Assembly (NCBI GenBank): GCA_028716265.1
Contig: JAQUQD010000017.1
Span: forward strand, 1 to 47,801
Length of the DNA: 47,801 nt
From: Bacteroidales bacterium
Lineage (GTDB): Bacteria; Bacteroidota; Bacteroidia; Bacteroidales; JAGONC01
Direction of reading: 5' to 3'
The notes under the pieces are model-generated. The model ran no database searches, was not told the DNA's origin, and saw only the letters and a program-made list of their open reading frames with translations. Shown here in pieces: positions 24,575 through 33,158 of this stretch (the stretch's first letter is position 1; each line of letters begins with the position of its first letter). A program made the position numbers and the translations under genes.

Positions 24575-25470
24575 TCGCTGGATTTTAAAAGTTCAAGGAA
24601 ATAATTTTCCAGTGTCTTCTTCCGCTGTACAAGGTGCGACAGCACAATGCCCTGACGGTAAAGGGCTGCATTCAGGTCACTGCCGGATATGTTTTCCGCC
24701 AGGTTGACCAGAAGCAGATCCTGTTTAAGCTCCATGGACCTGATCATCGGAGAACCTACGAGTGCGTGCTGTAGCGTTGCCATATCATGGGCTGCAATTT
24801 CCACGAGCACAGTCTCCTGCAGTACCTCCTGAACACTGCCGGCAAAAAGCCGTTTTCCTTTATCCAGCACGCACACATGGGTACATGTTTTCTGGACCTC
24901 ATCCAGCAGGTGGCTGGCCAGGATGATGGTAACGCCCCTGGATGCCGTCATCCGGATCAGGTCACGCACCTCTGCGATCCCTTGTGGATCAAGGCCATTC
25001 GTGGGCTCATCCAGGATCAGTACGTCGGGATTGCTCAGCAGGGAGGCTGCCAGGGCCATCCGCTGACGCATCCCATAGGAAAAAGTACTGAACTTGCTGC
25101 GCCTTCTTTCATAAAGCCCCACCATTTTGAGTAATTCCTCTGATGGTGTGTCAGGAACTTCCTTGATGAGCGACAGGACCTTGAGGTTCTGAAGAGGGGA
25201 TAGGTACGGATAGAAAAGAGGCTGCTCGAGGATGGAGCCGATACGTTTGCGCTGATGATGGGAAGGGGGTTGCCCGAACCACGTAAATGTCCCGCTGGTA
25301 GGGTTTACCACATCGAGGATCATACTCAGGGTGGTGGTCTTCCCGCTTCCATTTGGTCCAAGGATCCCATACACCTCTCCTTTGTTCACGTCCAGTGAAA
25401 GGTCGTTTACTGCACGGATGCGGCCATAGTTTTTTGTCAGGTTACATATCGAGAGGATGGTTTCAGGCAT
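24571..25470 (-). CDS. ABC transporter ATP-binding protein
   Basis: The ATPase subunit of the ABC-2 exporter. Walker A is GPNGSGKTT (38-46), the signature is FSYGMRQR (130-136, a variant of LSGGQ common in this subfamily), Walker B LILDEPTNGLDP (151-162) and the switch His in ASHLLDEV. After the nucleotide-binding domain (to about 215), a C-terminal stretch of about 80 residues (VLVEIAAHDMATLQHALVG) is the usual regulatory tail of drug/lantibiotic exporters (CcmA/NatA-like). The gene is eight bases downstream of the RsmI-like gene and is probably read on the same transcript. Confidence 0.93.
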   Translation of the reverse strand: MPETILSICNLTKNYGRIRAVNDLSLDVNKGEVYGILGPNGSGKTTTLSMILDVVNPTSGTFTWFGQPPSHHQRKRIGSILEQPLFYPYLSPLQNLKVLSLIKEVPDTPSEELLKMVGLYERRRSKFSTFSYGMRQRMALAASLLSNPDVLILDEPTNGLDPQGIAEVRDLIRMTASRGVTIILASHLLDEVQKTCTHVCVLDKGKRLFAGSVQEVLQETVLVEIAAHDMATLQHALVGSPMIRSMELKQDLLLVNLAENISGSDLNAALYRQGIVLSHLVQRKKTLENYFLELLKSSE

Positions 25471-25478
25471 AAAACGAT

Positions 25479-26189
25479 TTATTTGTAAAGCAGAAAAACT
25501 GCAGGCCTTTTATTGATCTCCGGAGATTCCCTTACCCATTCTTTGATCTTTCTCGTACGGATCCATTCGGTTTCCAGGGTAAGGTCACAAGCAATGCAAA
25601 GATACGTTTCACCGGCACATGTTTTCATCAGATCATTAAAAAGTGCAAGATTCCTGTAGGGTGCCTCTATGAAGATCTGTGTCTGATCTTGCTGGTACAT
25701 TGTTCTTTCGATCCTGCGGATCGCTTTCATCCGTTCCTGCGCCTTTACGGGGAGGTATCCGAGGAAGGTGAAATGCTGGCCGTTGAAGCCTGAGGCCATC
25801 AGTGCCAGCATCACGGAGGAGGGCCCCGTCAGCGGTACTACCTGAATCCCCTGCCGGTGGGCCTCTTTTACCAGTTCATTACCTGGGTCGCCCACGCAGG
25901 GCAGACCTGCTTCGGAAAGGAGTCCCATATCGCGACCTGCCAGGAGGCTGGTGATGACGGAAGTGAGATCATCCGGCCGGCTATGTTCGTTGTATGCGTA
26001 AAATACCAGCTTTTCCATTTCTCCCACAAAGCCTGCCTTGCGGAGATACCGGCGGGCGGTTCGGATCTCTTCCACCACAAAGTGATCAAGCGTCCGCAAA
26101 ACCTTCAATGCACGTGCAGGGATCACAGTATCGGGTAGTGTTTCACCCAAAGGCGCAGGGATAAGATAAAGTGTTCCGGTCGTTTTCAT
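25479..26189 (-). CDS. RsmI-like SAM-dependent methyltransferase (tetrapyrrole-methylase fold)
   Basis: With a start at MKTTGTLYLIPAPLGE (ATG 26189) it is a 236-residue enzyme; a longer frame beginning at 26366 adds 59 residues that lie over the end of the upstream gene in another frame and are not homologous. GTLYLIPAPLG (5-15), SEAGLPCVGDPG (92-103) and TGPSS (121-125) match the RsmI family, which 2'-O-methylates C1402 of 16S rRNA. However, the usual DTR of AEDTR is EIRTAR here and the usual DAGTPxISDPG is altered. Bacteroidota often carry such a shorter RsmI paralog; whether it acts on rRNA is uncertain. It starts 11 bp after the dehydratase stop. Confidence 0.88.
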   Translation of the reverse strand: MKTTGTLYLIPAPLGETLPDTVIPARALKVLRTLDHFVVEEIRTARRYLRKAGFVGEMEKLVFYAYNEHSRPDDLTSVITSLLAGRDMGLLSEAGLPCVGDPGNELVKEAHRQGIQVVPLTGPSSVMLALMASGFNGQHFTFLGYLPVKAQERMKAIRRIERTMYQQDQTQIFIEAPYRNLALFNDLMKTCAGETYLCIACDLTLETEWIRTRKIKEWVRESPEINKRPAVFLLYK

Positions 26190-26200
26190 CAGCGGGGGTA

Positions 26201-27163
26201 TTACCAGGGTAGCTTCGACAGGTCCACGTTTCCTCCGGAGATGATCACTCCGATGCGGCTGCCCAGGACAAAGGATCCTTCCGCACCATTTTTCCCAGCA
26301 ATATCCATCAGAGCAGCCACAGGGACTGCGGAAGAGGGTTCGATGATAATCTTCATCCGTTCCCACACAAAGCGCATCGCCCTGATGATGGATTCCTCAC
26401 TGACGGTGACGATCTGGTGGACATACTTCAGGATGATTGGGAAAGTCAGGCTCCCCAGGGAGGTCAGCAAGCCGTCGGCGATGGTTTTTGGGCTGACGGA
26501 CGGGACCAGCTGTCCGGAGTAGAACGAGCGGAAGGCATCGTCAGCCATGGCAGGTTCGGCGGCGATCACTTTGATGCCCGGGGAAAAATAATGCACCGCG
26601 AGGGCCGTACCGCTGAGCAGTCCGCCTCCACCCACCGGTGCCATGATCACGTCCAGGTTCGTCACGTCCCGGATAAGCTCCAGGGCAGCAGTGGATTGTC
26701 CGGCAATGGTCCTGTGATCGTTATAAGGATGGATCTCTGTGGCATGGGTTGTTTGGCGTACGCGGGCCAGAGTGCCTTCCCTGTCTGCCAGCGTTGGCCT
26801 GCAGAAAGTGATGACTCCTCCGTAACCCTTTACAGCATCGATCTTCACACGCGAGGATGTCTCCGGCATCACGATGTAGGCTGGGATTCCCCTGTTCCGT
26901 GCAGCCAGCGCCAGCGCTTGGGCATGGTTGCCCGACGAATGCGTGCACACACCGTTGGACACTTCGTCCTCTCCCAGCGATAGGACTCCGTTGGTGGCTC
27001 CCCTGAACTTGAACGCTCCGGCTTTCTGAAAGTTCTCGCATTTGAGAAAAACATGCATTCCGGTGATCTGATCCAGTGTTCGGGAGGTTATCACAGGCGT
27101 GTGGTGAACATGTTCCCTGATACGGTTGGCAGCGGATAGAATGGTAGTTTCATCAGGAATCAT
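26201..27163 (-). CDS. PLP-dependent threonine/serine dehydratase-like enzyme
   Basis: A fold-type II PLP enzyme of 320 residues. The lysine that binds PLP is K52 in KAGAFKFRGATNG, SSGNHAQA (76-83) contacts the cofactor, and the tetraglycine phosphate loop is PVGGGGLLSG (177-185). Without a C-terminal ACT domain, it matches the short catabolic threonine dehydratase/serine racemase group rather than biosynthetic IlvA. It converts threonine to 2-oxobutyrate and ammonia, or acts on serine; the sequence does not decide. It is 46 bp downstream of dnaA on the same strand, and only 11 bp from the next gene. Confidence 0.92.
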   Translation of the reverse strand: MIPDETTILSAANRIREHVHHTPVITSRTLDQITGMHVFLKCENFQKAGAFKFRGATNGVLSLGEDEVSNGVCTHSSGNHAQALALAARNRGIPAYIVMPETSSRVKIDAVKGYGGVITFCRPTLADREGTLARVRQTTHATEIHPYNDHRTIAGQSTAALELIRDVTNLDVIMAPVGGGGLLSGTALAVHYFSPGIKVIAAEPAMADDAFRSFYSGQLVPSVSPKTIADGLLTSLGSLTFPIILKYVHQIVTVSEESIIRAMRFVWERMKIIIEPSSAVPVAALMDIAGKNGAEGSFVLGSRIGVIISGGNVDLSKLPW

Positions 27164-27209
27164 AGCCTGACAGGAATTTCATTCGGGTTTGAACAGATTG
27201 GTATATTGG

Positions 27210-28646
27210 CTATAACTTGATTTTTTTGTCAAGTTCTTCCACATAGATCCTGAACTGCTTGTCGGTTTCAATGAGGTTGTTGACCGTCCGGCATGCATGA
27301 AGCACCGTAGCGTGGTCTTTGTTGCCACACTGCAGTCCAATGGTGGCAAGTGACGATTTGGTGTGCTTTTTCGCAAAATACATGGCAAGCTGTCTGGCCT
27401 GTACGATCTCCCGCTTGCGCGTTTTTGAGTGGATGGCATCCGACGCCAAACCGAAATAATCGCAGATCACTTTCTGGATATAATCGATGGAAATTTCGCG
27501 TGTGGTATTCTTGACGAATTTATCCACCATCTGTTTGGCAAGTTCGATGGTGATGGCTTTTTTATTCAGGGAGGACTGTGCCAGGATGGAGATCAATGCG
27601 CCTTCCAGCTCCCTGATGTTGGTCGTGATACTGTAGGCAAGGTATTCAATGACATCCACGGGCATCTCGATACCGTCATTATAGAGTCGTTTTCCCAAAA
27701 TGGCGATCCTTGTTTCCAGGTCGGGAACCTGCAGATCGGCTGCCAGCCCCCATTTGAAGCGCGACAGCAGCCGGGGCTCAATGCCTTGCATCTCCACCGG
27801 TGCTTTGTCGGCAGTGAGCACCAGTTGTTTTTTATTCTGATGAAGATGGTTAAAGATATGGAAGAACACATCCTGCGTCTTCTCCTTCCCGGACAGAAAA
27901 TGAATATCATCCAGGATCAGGACATCGATCATCTGGTAGAAGTGGACAAAGTCGTTCTGACTGTTGTTCTTTACAGCATCAATGAACTGGTTGATGAACT
28001 GTTCGGTTGAAACATAGAGTACCGTCAGTTCCGGGAAATTGTTTTTCACCTGCAGTCCAATGGCATGAGCCAAGTGGGTTTTGCCAAGCCCGACGTTACT
28101 GTAGATGAAAAGCGGATTGAATGACGTTTTTCCCGGATTGTTGCCCACAGCATAACCTGCCGAGCGGGCCAGCCTGTTACAATCCCCTTCGATAAAGCTG
28201 TCGAATGAGTAGGTGTCGATCAATTGAGAGTTTACCTTGATCTTTTTCAGGCCGGGGATGATGAAAGGATTTGGGATTTCCTTGGAGGTCCCCCTGTTCA
28301 GATCAATAGGCATGGCAATGGAGGGATTTTTTACGGCTTTCCTGTGGGTGGTGGGCATCTTGATAGACAACGAGTCCTCTTCTCCTGAGGACTGATCCAT
28401 GATGATGCTGTATTCCAGTTGACCTGAGGATCCCAGTTGATGCCGGATGGTTTTTTTCAGCAGGTTGATGTAGTGCTCTTCCAGCCATTCGTAGAAAAAC
28501 TGGCTAGGTACCTGGATCGTCAGTACGCTTTTTTCCAGTTTTAAAGGCTTTATCGGCTCAAACCATGTTTTAAAGCTCTGATAATTAATATTATCTTTAA
28601 TGATTTTAAGACAATTTTCCCACACCTCCGAATGATCCATTTTCAT
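27210..28646 (-). CDS. dnaA: Chromosomal replication initiator protein DnaA
   Basis: The AAA+ initiator that melts oriC and loads helicase. All four domains are present in 478 residues: domain I (about 1-85, VWENCLKIIKDNINYQSFKTWF), a short linker (86-140), the AAA+ domain with Walker A VGLGKTH (185-191), Walker B VLILDD (242-247) and sensor motifs, and the C-terminal DnaA-box-binding domain with HATVLHACRTV (445-455). Ala replaces the usual Ser in the DHSTVLHA motif, a common substitution. The gene is preceded by a 392-bp AT-rich gap, which is the place to look for an origin or autoregulatory sites; neighbours are not the classic dnaN-recF set. Confidence 0.98.
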   Translation of the reverse strand: MKMDHSEVWENCLKIIKDNINYQSFKTWFEPIKPLKLEKSVLTIQVPSQFFYEWLEEHYINLLKKTIRHQLGSSGQLEYSIIMDQSSGEEDSLSIKMPTTHRKAVKNPSIAMPIDLNRGTSKEIPNPFIIPGLKKIKVNSQLIDTYSFDSFIEGDCNRLARSAGYAVGNNPGKTSFNPLFIYSNVGLGKTHLAHAIGLQVKNNFPELTVLYVSTEQFINQFIDAVKNNSQNDFVHFYQMIDVLILDDIHFLSGKEKTQDVFFHIFNHLHQNKKQLVLTADKAPVEMQGIEPRLLSRFKWGLAADLQVPDLETRIAILGKRLYNDGIEMPVDVIEYLAYSITTNIRELEGALISILAQSSLNKKAITIELAKQMVDKFVKNTTREISIDYIQKVICDYFGLASDAIHSKTRKREIVQARQLAMYFAKKHTKSSLATIGLQCGNKDHATVLHACRTVNNLIETDKQFRIYVEELDKKIKL

Positions 28647-29038
28647 TGGTCGTCTATTATTCCTGAGTCAAAAACCTTTTAATTTTTCCCCTTTAATGGC
28701 GTTGATTGCTACTTGATACTTCTTAAACCTGATTTTTAACGAGTTAATTTTTCAGAGGAGGTACGTTTACTAGTTAACAAAAATGAAATAAAAAAAGTTA
28801 AGAAAAAAATTTTTTAGACCTTGTTTTTTAAAAAAGTTTTTCTTAACAGATTATCCGAGAGAAAATCATCACTCTTTTTTAAAACATTATAAATTAGTAA
28901 ATTATAATTAAATTATTCCCCTTTTTGCTGAATCGTTCATGCTTGGTAACGGATTTTCTAAGGTAGGTAAAAATGATGGAATCTGGGGCAAAAAAGCATT
29001 TAGAATGATTATAAATTTCTCTGTTGGTCACCAGTTGG
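28647..29038. other. 392-bp very AT-rich gene-free region upstream of dnaA, candidate origin/control region
   Basis: This is the only gap above 300 bases. It has long A and T tracts and one strong palindrome, but no perfect TTWTNCACA DnaA box: the nearest are TTATCCGAG (28851-28859) and, inside dnaA, TTTCCCACA, each with mismatches. An oriC next to dnaA is common in bacteria, so it is a candidate only. A perfect AGAGGAGGT at 28754-28762 precedes no usable frame. Confidence 0.35.
28797..28847 (-). terminator. Large A/T palindrome followed by a T-run on the minus strand
   Basis: GTTAAGAAAAA (28797-28807) and TTTTTCTTAAC (28837-28847) are perfect 11-base arms with further partial pairing inside. 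Read on the minus strand, the stem is followed by seven T residues, as in a terminator for the upstream IMPACT-gene operon. The low G+C of the stem is unusual for that role, so an unwinding or regulatory element for dnaA is an alternative. Confidence 0.4.
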
Positions 29039-29665
29039 TCAATAGGCCTCGTTTACAGGATTTAGGATGATGGCATGAATGCCGTGGTGATCGTTGAACC
29101 TTGCAAGCATTTCCTGCAGGTGGCTTTTCTTTACCAGGACTGTCCACAGGCATTCTTCTTCGAAATGATTTTGGCTGATGGTCAGGTTTTGGTCTTTGAT
29201 GATGTGCATGACCTCATTCATCTGCTGATAGCCACAGCGGACCTGGATGGAGGCGGTGACGGTCCTGGTGGTGACTGCCGCATTTTCCAGCGCTTCTCCG
29301 GCTGCAGTACGGTATGCCCTGATAAGCCCCGGAATGCCGAGTTTGGTGCCTCCGAAATACCTGACCACTACGACCAGCAGGTCCGTGAGGTTTCTTGATA
29401 GGATCTGTCCGTGGATGGGTTTGCCGGCACTTCCTGACGGTTCGCCGTCATCGTTGATCCTGTACCGCGACCGGTCGGGTCCAAGTACCCATGCATAGCA
29501 GTGATGATGGGCATCATGGTATTGTTTCCGGAGTACGGCAAGATGTTCACGGATCTGCTCTTCCGTGGTGACGGGATAGGCAAAACCAAGAAATTTGCTG
29601 CCACGATCCCTGAAATGGCCTGAAGCTGGTTCTCTGATAGTCTGGTAAGTGTCCGGATCAATCAT
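29039..29665 (-). CDS. IMPACT/YigZ-family protein
   Basis: A 208-residue protein with the UPF0029/IMPACT N-terminal domain (DRGSKFLGFAYPVTTEEQIREHLAVL, DAHHHCYAWVLG, NDDGEPSGSAGKPI and VVVVRYFGGTKLG) and a smaller C-terminal ferredoxin-like domain (about 135-208). Members bind nucleic acid or ribosomes and the eukaryotic relative regulates Gcn2; the bacterial role is not established. It is the last gene of a leftward operon with pcm and the CoA-binding protein, 17 bp after the latter. Confidence 0.94.
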   Translation of the reverse strand: MIDPDTYQTIREPASGHFRDRGSKFLGFAYPVTTEEQIREHLAVLRKQYHDAHHHCYAWVLGPDRSRYRINDDGEPSGSAGKPIHGQILSRNLTDLLVVVVRYFGGTKLGIPGLIRAYRTAAGEALENAAVTTRTVTASIQVRCGYQQMNEVMHIIKDQNLTISQNHFEEECLWTVLVKKSHLQEMLARFNDHHGIHAIILNPVNEAY

Positions 29666-29682
29666 CTGAATGCTCCCGGGAT

Positions 29683-30159
29683 TTATCCGGGAAATTTCCC
29701 GAACAGCTTTTTAAAGAAACGATGGAATCCATGGATGCTGCGAACAGGTGGAGCGAACATCATCAGGCATTCCTTGAAGATGATATTGCTCTGGCTCTGA
29801 ACGGCATGATCCATGGCTTGTCTGCTTTCCGCGCCCTGTTGCACCCAGAAATCCCGGATGCCCCTGGCTTCTCCTTCCTTTATCAGCTTCAGCGTCTGGG
29901 AGGGACTGGTCACAATGACAAGGCCCGTGACACCTTCCGGAAGGGTAGTAACATTCGGATAACAGACCTTCCCTTTATAGGTTTCCATTGCAGGATTGAC
30001 GGGATAAACAGTGAATCCCTTACCGGTCAGCTCTTTAAAGAGAATGTTCCCGAATTTTGTTTCTTTTCTTGAGACACCTGCCACAGCGAGCGTTTTTTGC
30101 TCAAGGAAACGGTTGATGGATTGAATGGAGGTCATAGCATTATTATTTGTAATGATCAT
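29683..30159 (-). CDS. CoA-binding-domain protein (YccU type)
   Basis: A 158-residue single-domain Rossmann-like protein. SINRFLEQKTLAVAGVSRKETKFGNILFKELTGKG, YPVNPAMETYKGKVCYPNV and GIRDFWVQQGAES are the landmarks of the CoA_binding_2 family, related to the N-terminal domain of succinyl-CoA ligase alpha. No enzyme activity is known for such single domains. The ATG at 30159 overlaps the stop of pcm by four bases (ATGA), which supports this start over an internal ATG nine codons in. A basic C-terminus (HGFHRFFKKLFGKF) is noted. Confidence 0.9.
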   Translation of the reverse strand: MIITNNNAMTSIQSINRFLEQKTLAVAGVSRKETKFGNILFKELTGKGFTVYPVNPAMETYKGKVCYPNVTTLPEGVTGLVIVTSPSQTLKLIKEGEARGIRDFWVQQGAESRQAMDHAVQSQSNIIFKECLMMFAPPVRSIHGFHRFFKKLFGKFPG

Positions 30160-30854
30160 TCGTTTTTTGATTCCTTTTCGCGGGTAAACGGAACGAACCT
30201 GACCGGCATCAGGTTCGTTTTGGTCATCTTGCCATTCTTCTTAGTCACAAGCAACAGGGATTGAGCAGTGTGCACGGAGCCCACGGGAATGACCATTTTA
30301 CCTCCCTCCCTGAGCTGTTCGAAGAGGGGAGGAGGGATCTCCTCAGCTCCGGCTGTAACGATGATGGCGTCGAAAGGAGCGTGCTCTCTCCAACCTGCAT
30401 ACCCGTCGCCATACTTTACTACGATGTTCCTGTACTGCAATCGCTGAAGCCTTTCTCCGGCACTTTCGGCAAGCTCCTTTACGATCTCGATCGTATACAC
30501 GCTGTCGACGATTTCCGCCAGGACAGCTGCCTGATAACCTGAACCCGTACCAATCTCCAATACCCTGAAATTTGCCTGTGGCTCAACCACAGCTGTCATG
30601 TAGGCCACGATGTAAGGTTGCGAAATGGTCTGGCCCTGACCGATCGGAAGCGGGTAATCCCCGTATGCGACAGGCTGCAGGGATTCAGGGACAAAAAGGT
30701 GACGCGGGACTTCCCTCATGGCCCGGAGTGTGGCTTCATCATGAACTCCCCGTGCGCGGATCTGTTCGCGGACCATTTTTTCCCGTTCGGCGACATAGGG
30801 GTCCTGACACAGAAAGCGGATGATCCAAAACAACAACAGGCTTAGTGCGGGCAT
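30156..30854 (-). CDS. pcm: Protein-L-isoaspartate (D-aspartate) O-methyltransferase
   Basis: Repairs isoaspartyl damage in aged proteins using S-adenosylmethionine. Of 232 residues, the catalytic core has VPRHLFVPE (49-57), the substrate loop GQTISQP (74-80), SAM motif I LEIGTGSGYQ (99-108) and a final VGSVHTAQSLLLVTK. The first 16 residues are strongly hydrophobic (LSLLLFWIIRFLC) and precede QDPYVAEREKM; this could be a signal peptide or anchor placing the enzyme in the periplasm, as in a number of Bacteroidota homologs, but no clear signal-peptidase site is seen. First gene of a three-gene operon. Confidence 0.94.
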   Translation of the reverse strand: MPALSLLLFWIIRFLCQDPYVAEREKMVREQIRARGVHDEATLRAMREVPRHLFVPESLQPVAYGDYPLPIGQGQTISQPYIVAYMTAVVEPQANFRVLEIGTGSGYQAAVLAEIVDSVYTIEIVKELAESAGERLQRLQYRNIVVKYGDGYAGWREHAPFDAIIVTAGAEEIPPPLFEQLREGGKMVIPVGSVHTAQSLLLVTKKNGKMTKTNLMPVRFVPFTREKESKNE

Positions 30855-30934
30855 GGTTTATGTTCTACATGGTTACAAATTTACTACACTCATACCATTA
30901 AACCATGTCCTGGTTGAATTTTATGCTGGACGGA

Positions 30935-31012
30935 GCTTCAAGCTACAAGTTACAAGCAAATCATTAATACTCCATTTTCCATTCTTCATTCTTCATACTT
31001 CATTCTCCATGT
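30935..31012. repeat. Two adjacent 7-bp arrays upstream of prmC
   Basis: First, GCTTCAA, GCTACAA, GTTACAA (30935-30955), the same word as the 12-unit array at 11847. Then, 15 bases on, TCCATTT, TCCATTC, TTCATTC, TTCATAC, TTCATTC, TCCATGT (30971-31012). The gap between pcm and prmC (30855-31123) holds nothing else recognisable. Confidence 0.8.
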
Positions 31013-31123
31013 TTTTCCGTGGGCTCATGAGGGATGGGAGGAAGGGGGTTGACATTCAGAACCAGGTCTGGCTCTCCATGGATTACTTCTTTTTGTACAT
31101 TCGTTCAGTTTTGTCCCTGATTC

Positions 31124-31996
31124 ATGAATCATATCCATACGATCAAAAGTATCCGGTCCCTGATAAAGAATCAGCTAATAGGGTATTATGAACCCGGTGA
31201 ACGTGACAGCCTTGCGGATCTGATGCTGGAAGAGTACCTTGGATTATCCAGGGTATCCCTTCGTCTGGATGCGGATCTGCCGGTGCCCGGGGGGGTGATC
31301 GTGATGGTCACGTCGGCCTTGAGCCAGCTGAAGAAGCATGTGCCTGTGCAGTATGTACTGGGCAAGGCGTATTTCTGTGACATGGTTTTCAAGGTCAATG
31401 AGCATGTCCTGATCCCACGGCGGGAGACAGAAGAACTGGTCGGCTGGATCGCAGAGGATCACACCGGCGGAAGGATCTCCGGTGCACCTTTGGATATCCT
31501 GGATCTTGGGACCGGCAGTGGCTGCATCGCGATCACGCTGAAGAAAAAGATACCGGACGCCCTGGTGATGGCAGTGGATATCAGCCCTGAAGCACTGGCA
31601 CTGGCACAGATCAACGCAGGCCAGCTGGGGGCCGGCGTTCTGTTCGGGCAGATGGATTTGTTGGATGCTCATCAGTGGGAAACACTTGGCCTCTTTGACG
31701 TCATGGTCAGCAATCCCCCCTATGTCTTGCCCTCCGACAGAGAGCGGATGGGTGCTAATGTCCTGGACCATGAACCGGCAACGGCCCTCTTTGTCAGTGA
31801 GGACAGACCCCTGAGGTACTATGAAGCTATCGCGGCGTTCTCAGGGAACCATCTCAAACCTCACGGGAAGATTTACGTTGAGATAAACGAACAGATGGGT
31901 AAGCATGTCTGTGAACTTTTCAACCATGCTGGATTTAAGCAAACTGTACTCAGGCAGGACCTTCACGGCAGGGATCGGATAGTTCGCATCAGCTGA
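31124..31996 (+). CDS. prmC: Peptide chain release factor N5-glutamine methyltransferase
   Basis: Methylates the Gln of the GGQ motif in release factors RF1/RF2. The N-terminal helical domain spans 1-80, with the linker VQYVLGKAYF (75-84) and LIPRRETEELV (96-106). The SAM-binding loop is DLGTGSG (127-133) and the catalytic NPPY is at 197-200, followed by the conserved LDHEPATALF. It has 290 residues, as expected. It converges with the rimM gene, whose end is 16 bases away. Confidence 0.96.
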   Translation: MNHIHTIKSIRSLIKNQLIGYYEPGERDSLADLMLEEYLGLSRVSLRLDADLPVPGGVIVMVTSALSQLKKHVPVQYVLGKAYFCDMVFKVNEHVLIPRRETEELVGWIAEDHTGGRISGAPLDILDLGTGSGCIAITLKKKIPDALVMAVDISPEALALAQINAGQLGAGVLFGQMDLLDAHQWETLGLFDVMVSNPPYVLPSDRERMGANVLDHEPATALFVSEDRPLRYYEAIAAFSGNHLKPHGKIYVEINEQMGKHVCELFNHAGFKQTVLRQDLHGRDRIVRIS

Positions 31997-32011
31997 TAAG
32001 GATAGGATGCC

Positions 32012-32536
32012 CTATGCGTTCAGGTCGAGCAGTCCCTCAGGCAGATCCAGGTGGAGTTCCCTGTTGCGGTGATCCATTCTTTCGATGAAAGGTTCGACGG
32101 CGGGGATCAGTATTTCCTTCCCGTGCCCATCTACCCTGAGAAGATCCTGTTCCTTCAGCCGGACAAACTCCCGCACGGTTCCGACATATCCCTTATCCTG
32201 GTCGAAGACCTTGTACCCCTCGATCCTTGATTGCATGGACCGAGCGTGGTCAGGTTCGGTTTCCGTCTCACGGGGGAGGTACAGATCACGGCTCACCAGT
32301 TTCCTGGCCTGGTCCTCTGAAAGGATATCATCGAACCGGACCATGGCCGTGTGGTCGTCCCTGACCTGGTAATCCTCGAAGAAGAACGGTACGAGTTCTC
32401 CTTCGATATCCACGAAAATGCTGGGGAAAGCGGTACAGGCATGTGCATCAAGCCTTTCAAAAAGGAGGATGAGATTTCCCTTATATCCGAAAGATTTTAT
32501 GATCCTCCCAACACAGTAGCAACTGCTTTTATCCAT
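32012..32536 (-). CDS. rimM: Ribosome maturation factor RimM
   Basis: Assists assembly of the 30S head, binding S19. The 174 residues hold an N-terminal beta-barrel (CYCVGRIIKSFGYKGNLILL at the start, where the usual GxxG is changed) and a PRC-barrel (from about 95: YKVFDQDKGYVGTVREFVRLKEQDLLRV, then KEILIPAVEPFIERMD). It lies 29 bp downstream of rpsP, an ancient pairing; trmD and rplS, often next, are absent here. Confidence 0.94.
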   Translation of the reverse strand: MDKSSCYCVGRIIKSFGYKGNLILLFERLDAHACTAFPSIFVDIEGELVPFFFEDYQVRDDHTAMVRFDDILSEDQARKLVSRDLYLPRETETEPDHARSMQSRIEGYKVFDQDKGYVGTVREFVRLKEQDLLRVDGHGKEILIPAVEPFIERMDHRNRELHLDLPEGLLDLNA

Positions 32537-32565
32537 GTGCAGGAACGATGTAAAGATGAGGCGGT

Positions 32566-33144
32566 TTAAGCCTCAGGTGCATGTGGTTCGTCGGGCATCC
32601 GGGTTTCTGGCTCCTGCGGTTCAGCAGCCCGCTCCTCAGCTTCAGCTGCCTGTGCTTCCACTTCTTCCGCTTCAGCCTGAAGCTCCTGTGAGCGTTTTTT
32701 GGCTATTTTTTCGGAGATTGCTTCCATCACCTTCAGCTCCTCTTCTAATTTCTTTTTGCGGGCTTCCTTGCCCTGGAGTTCTTTAGCCTTCACTACAGCG
32801 CTGATCCGGGCCTCTTTCTGAACGACCCATTCATTGAATTTCGCTTCCGCTTGAAGCTTGGTGAGCGCTCCCTTTTCTACCCCTTTGAGCAGGTGTTTCT
32901 TATAGAGAACTCCTTTGTAGGACAGGATTGCCCGAACCGTTTCAGAGGGTTGGGCGCCATGGTTGAGCCAATCCAGGGCTTTATCAATATCCAGGTCTAT
33001 TTCCGCCGGTTGGGTAATAGGATTGTAGGTGCCAATCTTCTCGATAAATTTCCCGTCACGTGGTGCACGACCATCCGCTATTACAATGTGGAAAAAAGCT
33101 CTTCCCTTCTTTCCAAACCGTTGTAATCTCATTCTTGCTGGCAT
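32566..33144 (-). CDS. rpsP: 30S ribosomal protein S16 with long Ala/Glu-rich C-terminal extension
   Basis: The S16 core covers about 1-85 (RMRLQRFGKKGRAFFHIVIADGRAPRDGKFIEKIGTYNP, with DKALDWLNHGAQPSETV). The further 100 residues form a charged helical, probably coiled-coil tail (about 100-165) that ends in a disordered acidic segment (AEPQEPETRMPDEPHAPEA). S16 of Bacteroidota is usually longer than the 80-90 residues of E. coli, so the tail is a lineage trait. First gene of the rpsP-rimM operon. Confidence 0.96.
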   Translation of the reverse strand: MPARMRLQRFGKKGRAFFHIVIADGRAPRDGKFIEKIGTYNPITQPAEIDLDIDKALDWLNHGAQPSETVRAILSYKGVLYKKHLLKGVEKGALTKLQAEAKFNEWVVQKEARISAVVKAKELQGKEARKKKLEEELKVMEAISEKIAKKRSQELQAEAEEVEAQAAEAEERAAEPQEPETRMPDEPHAPEA

Positions 33145-33158
33145 AATTCGTAAATCTT

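Noticed and set aside
26190..26366. Longer N-terminus for the RsmI-like protein
   Set aside because: The extra 59 residues overlap the dehydratase gene in another frame and show no homology; the family begins at MKTTGTLYLIPAP.
28754..28762. Perfect Shine-Dalgarno-like AGAGGAGGT
   Set aside because: No frame of useful length follows (the next ATG is read as Met-Lys-stop) and genes here do not use strong Shine-Dalgarno sites.
28621..28860. DnaA boxes supporting oriC
   Set aside because: Only single near-matches (TTATCCGAG, TTTCCCACA) were found, not a cluster, so no origin is claimed.
30820..31191. 123-residue open frame between pcm and prmC
   Set aside because: It overlaps both genes and reads through the TCCATT/TTCATT heptamers; composition is non-protein-like.
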